Positions 14,459 through 15,123 of a stretch of 15,123 nucleotides of DNA are shown in pieces; position 1 is the stretch's first letter; the number at the start of each line of letters is the position of its first letter. A model generated the notes under the pieces. The model was not told where the DNA came from and searched no databases. It saw nothing but the letters and a program-made list of their open reading frames with translations. Origin of the DNA: CAYNST01 sp964546435 (GTDB lineage Bacteria > Pseudomonadota > Gammaproteobacteria > Pseudomonadales > Cellvibrionaceae); assembly GCA_964546435.1 (NCBI GenBank), contig CAZJKJ010000080.1, forward strand, positions 1-15,123, in the 5' to 3' direction. The position numbers were made by a program, and so were the translations under genes.

Positions 14459-15118
14459 TCAATAACTATGCTTCGGATTTCGGAATCCAGCCATTTTTCT
14501 GTTGGGTAGTGCAAGTGAACCCTTATTGCTGACGTGCATAATACGGTGCGGCTTTACTACTCGACCAACGGGAAGTTCAATGGAGAACCGTGTTCCAGTG
14601 CCGATAGACGATTCAAGCCTGAAGGGGTGGCTCATAAGAGTTAGAAGACGCTTGACGATGGCGAGCCCAAGACCTGAACCACTGCTGTCAGGGGCGCGGC
14701 AGGCCGAAACGATGCGCGGCGTGTAGAATTCATTAAACACGTTTTCAAGTTCGGCTTCAGGTATGCCGATCCCGGTATCTGTAACGCTCAACTCCAGCGT
14801 ATCGCCCGCTGGCTCAATCTGAATGTGTATGTGTCCCGCGTCTGTAAATCGAAGAGAATTTCCGACGACGTTTCTCAAGACTACTTCAAGAAGAGCCGGA
14901 TCGCTATACACAACAACTTTGCTCCAGTCCGATATGATTTCGAGACCTTTACTATTGGCTATCGGCGCATGATCCGCGAGTACGATTTCGATAATGTCAT
15001 GCAAAACAAAATGGCTCATGTTCGGATTAACTTTGCCCGAATCTAACTTTGAGATATCCAGCAGTGAGTTATTAACCCGGCGGACAATAGAATCTGTCAG
15101 GCGGCATAGCGAATGCTC
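14459..15118 (-). pseudogene. Histidine kinase C-terminal part, frame interrupted at the window edge
   Basis: The frame runs leftwards to a TGA at 14461-14459. Its first ATG is at 15019, giving 186 residues, but clear homology continues upstream of it: LTDSI...LLDISKLDSGKV is the typical end of a HisKA dimerisation domain, and no ATG, GTG or TTG lies there. An in-frame TGA sits at 15121-15119, so the frame cannot extend further inside the window. From the ATG the ATP-binding (HATPase_c) domain is intact: N-box N50/N54, DTGIGIP at 81-87, an F-box-like VFNEFYTP, and GSGLGLA at 114-120. The phospho-accepting histidine and any sensor lie outside or are lost. Either a nonsense or frameshift mutation (or sequencing error) interrupts a longer kinase, or a truncated ATPase-only protein is made from 15019. 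Probable partner of the response regulator downstream. Confidence 0.65.
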
Positions 15119-15123
15119 TCATG

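Overview
The window reads as accessory, surface- and secretion-oriented DNA from a Gram-negative bacterium, most likely a gammaproteobacterium of the plant-polysaccharide-degrading type (Cellvibrionales-like). This is inferred from a GH11-type xylanase with a long poly-serine linker, a Cys/DGDG mini-module and a GlyGly-CTERM-like tail, from Sec signal peptides on seven of the proteins read here, and from two-partner-secretion exoproteins. Most of the window is moderately GC-rich; the stretch around 13140-13650 is visibly more AT-rich. No tRNA, rRNA, CRISPR array or intact insertion sequence was seen.

Layout. (1) 1-4985, + strand: the last codons of one TpsA/FhaB-like exoprotein, then a complete 1572-residue paralogue whose body holds two successive haemagglutination-activity (TPS) modules, closed by a strong intrinsic terminator. 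(2) 4995-7012, - strand: a DUF4262-like protein, a relic-like inverted repeat, a cyclopropane-synthase-family methyltransferase, and upstream of it, translationally coupled, a short gene that appears split by a one-base frameshift; a good sigma70-type promoter precedes it. (3) 7212-8798, + strand: a sigma70-type promoter, a leader with phased 10/11-bp repeats, then two exported proteins that share a two-cysteine domain, ended by hairpins. (4) 8834-10395: secreted GH11-like xylanase with a malectin-like domain and C-terminal anchor. (5) 10518-12494: secreted FG-GAP-like beta-propeller with a C-terminal CBM6/35-like domain. (6) 12495-13210: about 700 bp without a convincing gene, holding 20-bp tandem repeats, a REP-like palindrome and a hairpin. 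(7) 13211-13648: a small exported protein of unknown function. (8) 13833-15123, - strand: a NarL/LuxR-type response regulator preceded by the C-terminal part of a histidine kinase whose frame is interrupted by a stop at the window edge.

How they may work together: the GH11 enzyme and the FG-GAP/CBM protein both look made for binding or cutting plant polysaccharide outside the cell, and the TPS exoproteins look like adhesins or surface beta-helices. The two-component pair could regulate any of these, but nothing in the sequence ties it to a target. The most unusual items are the double-TPS exoprotein with a degenerate second NPNG motif, the paired two-cysteine secreted proteins behind a phased-repeat leader, the frameshifted gene coupled to the methyltransferase, and the interrupted kinase.
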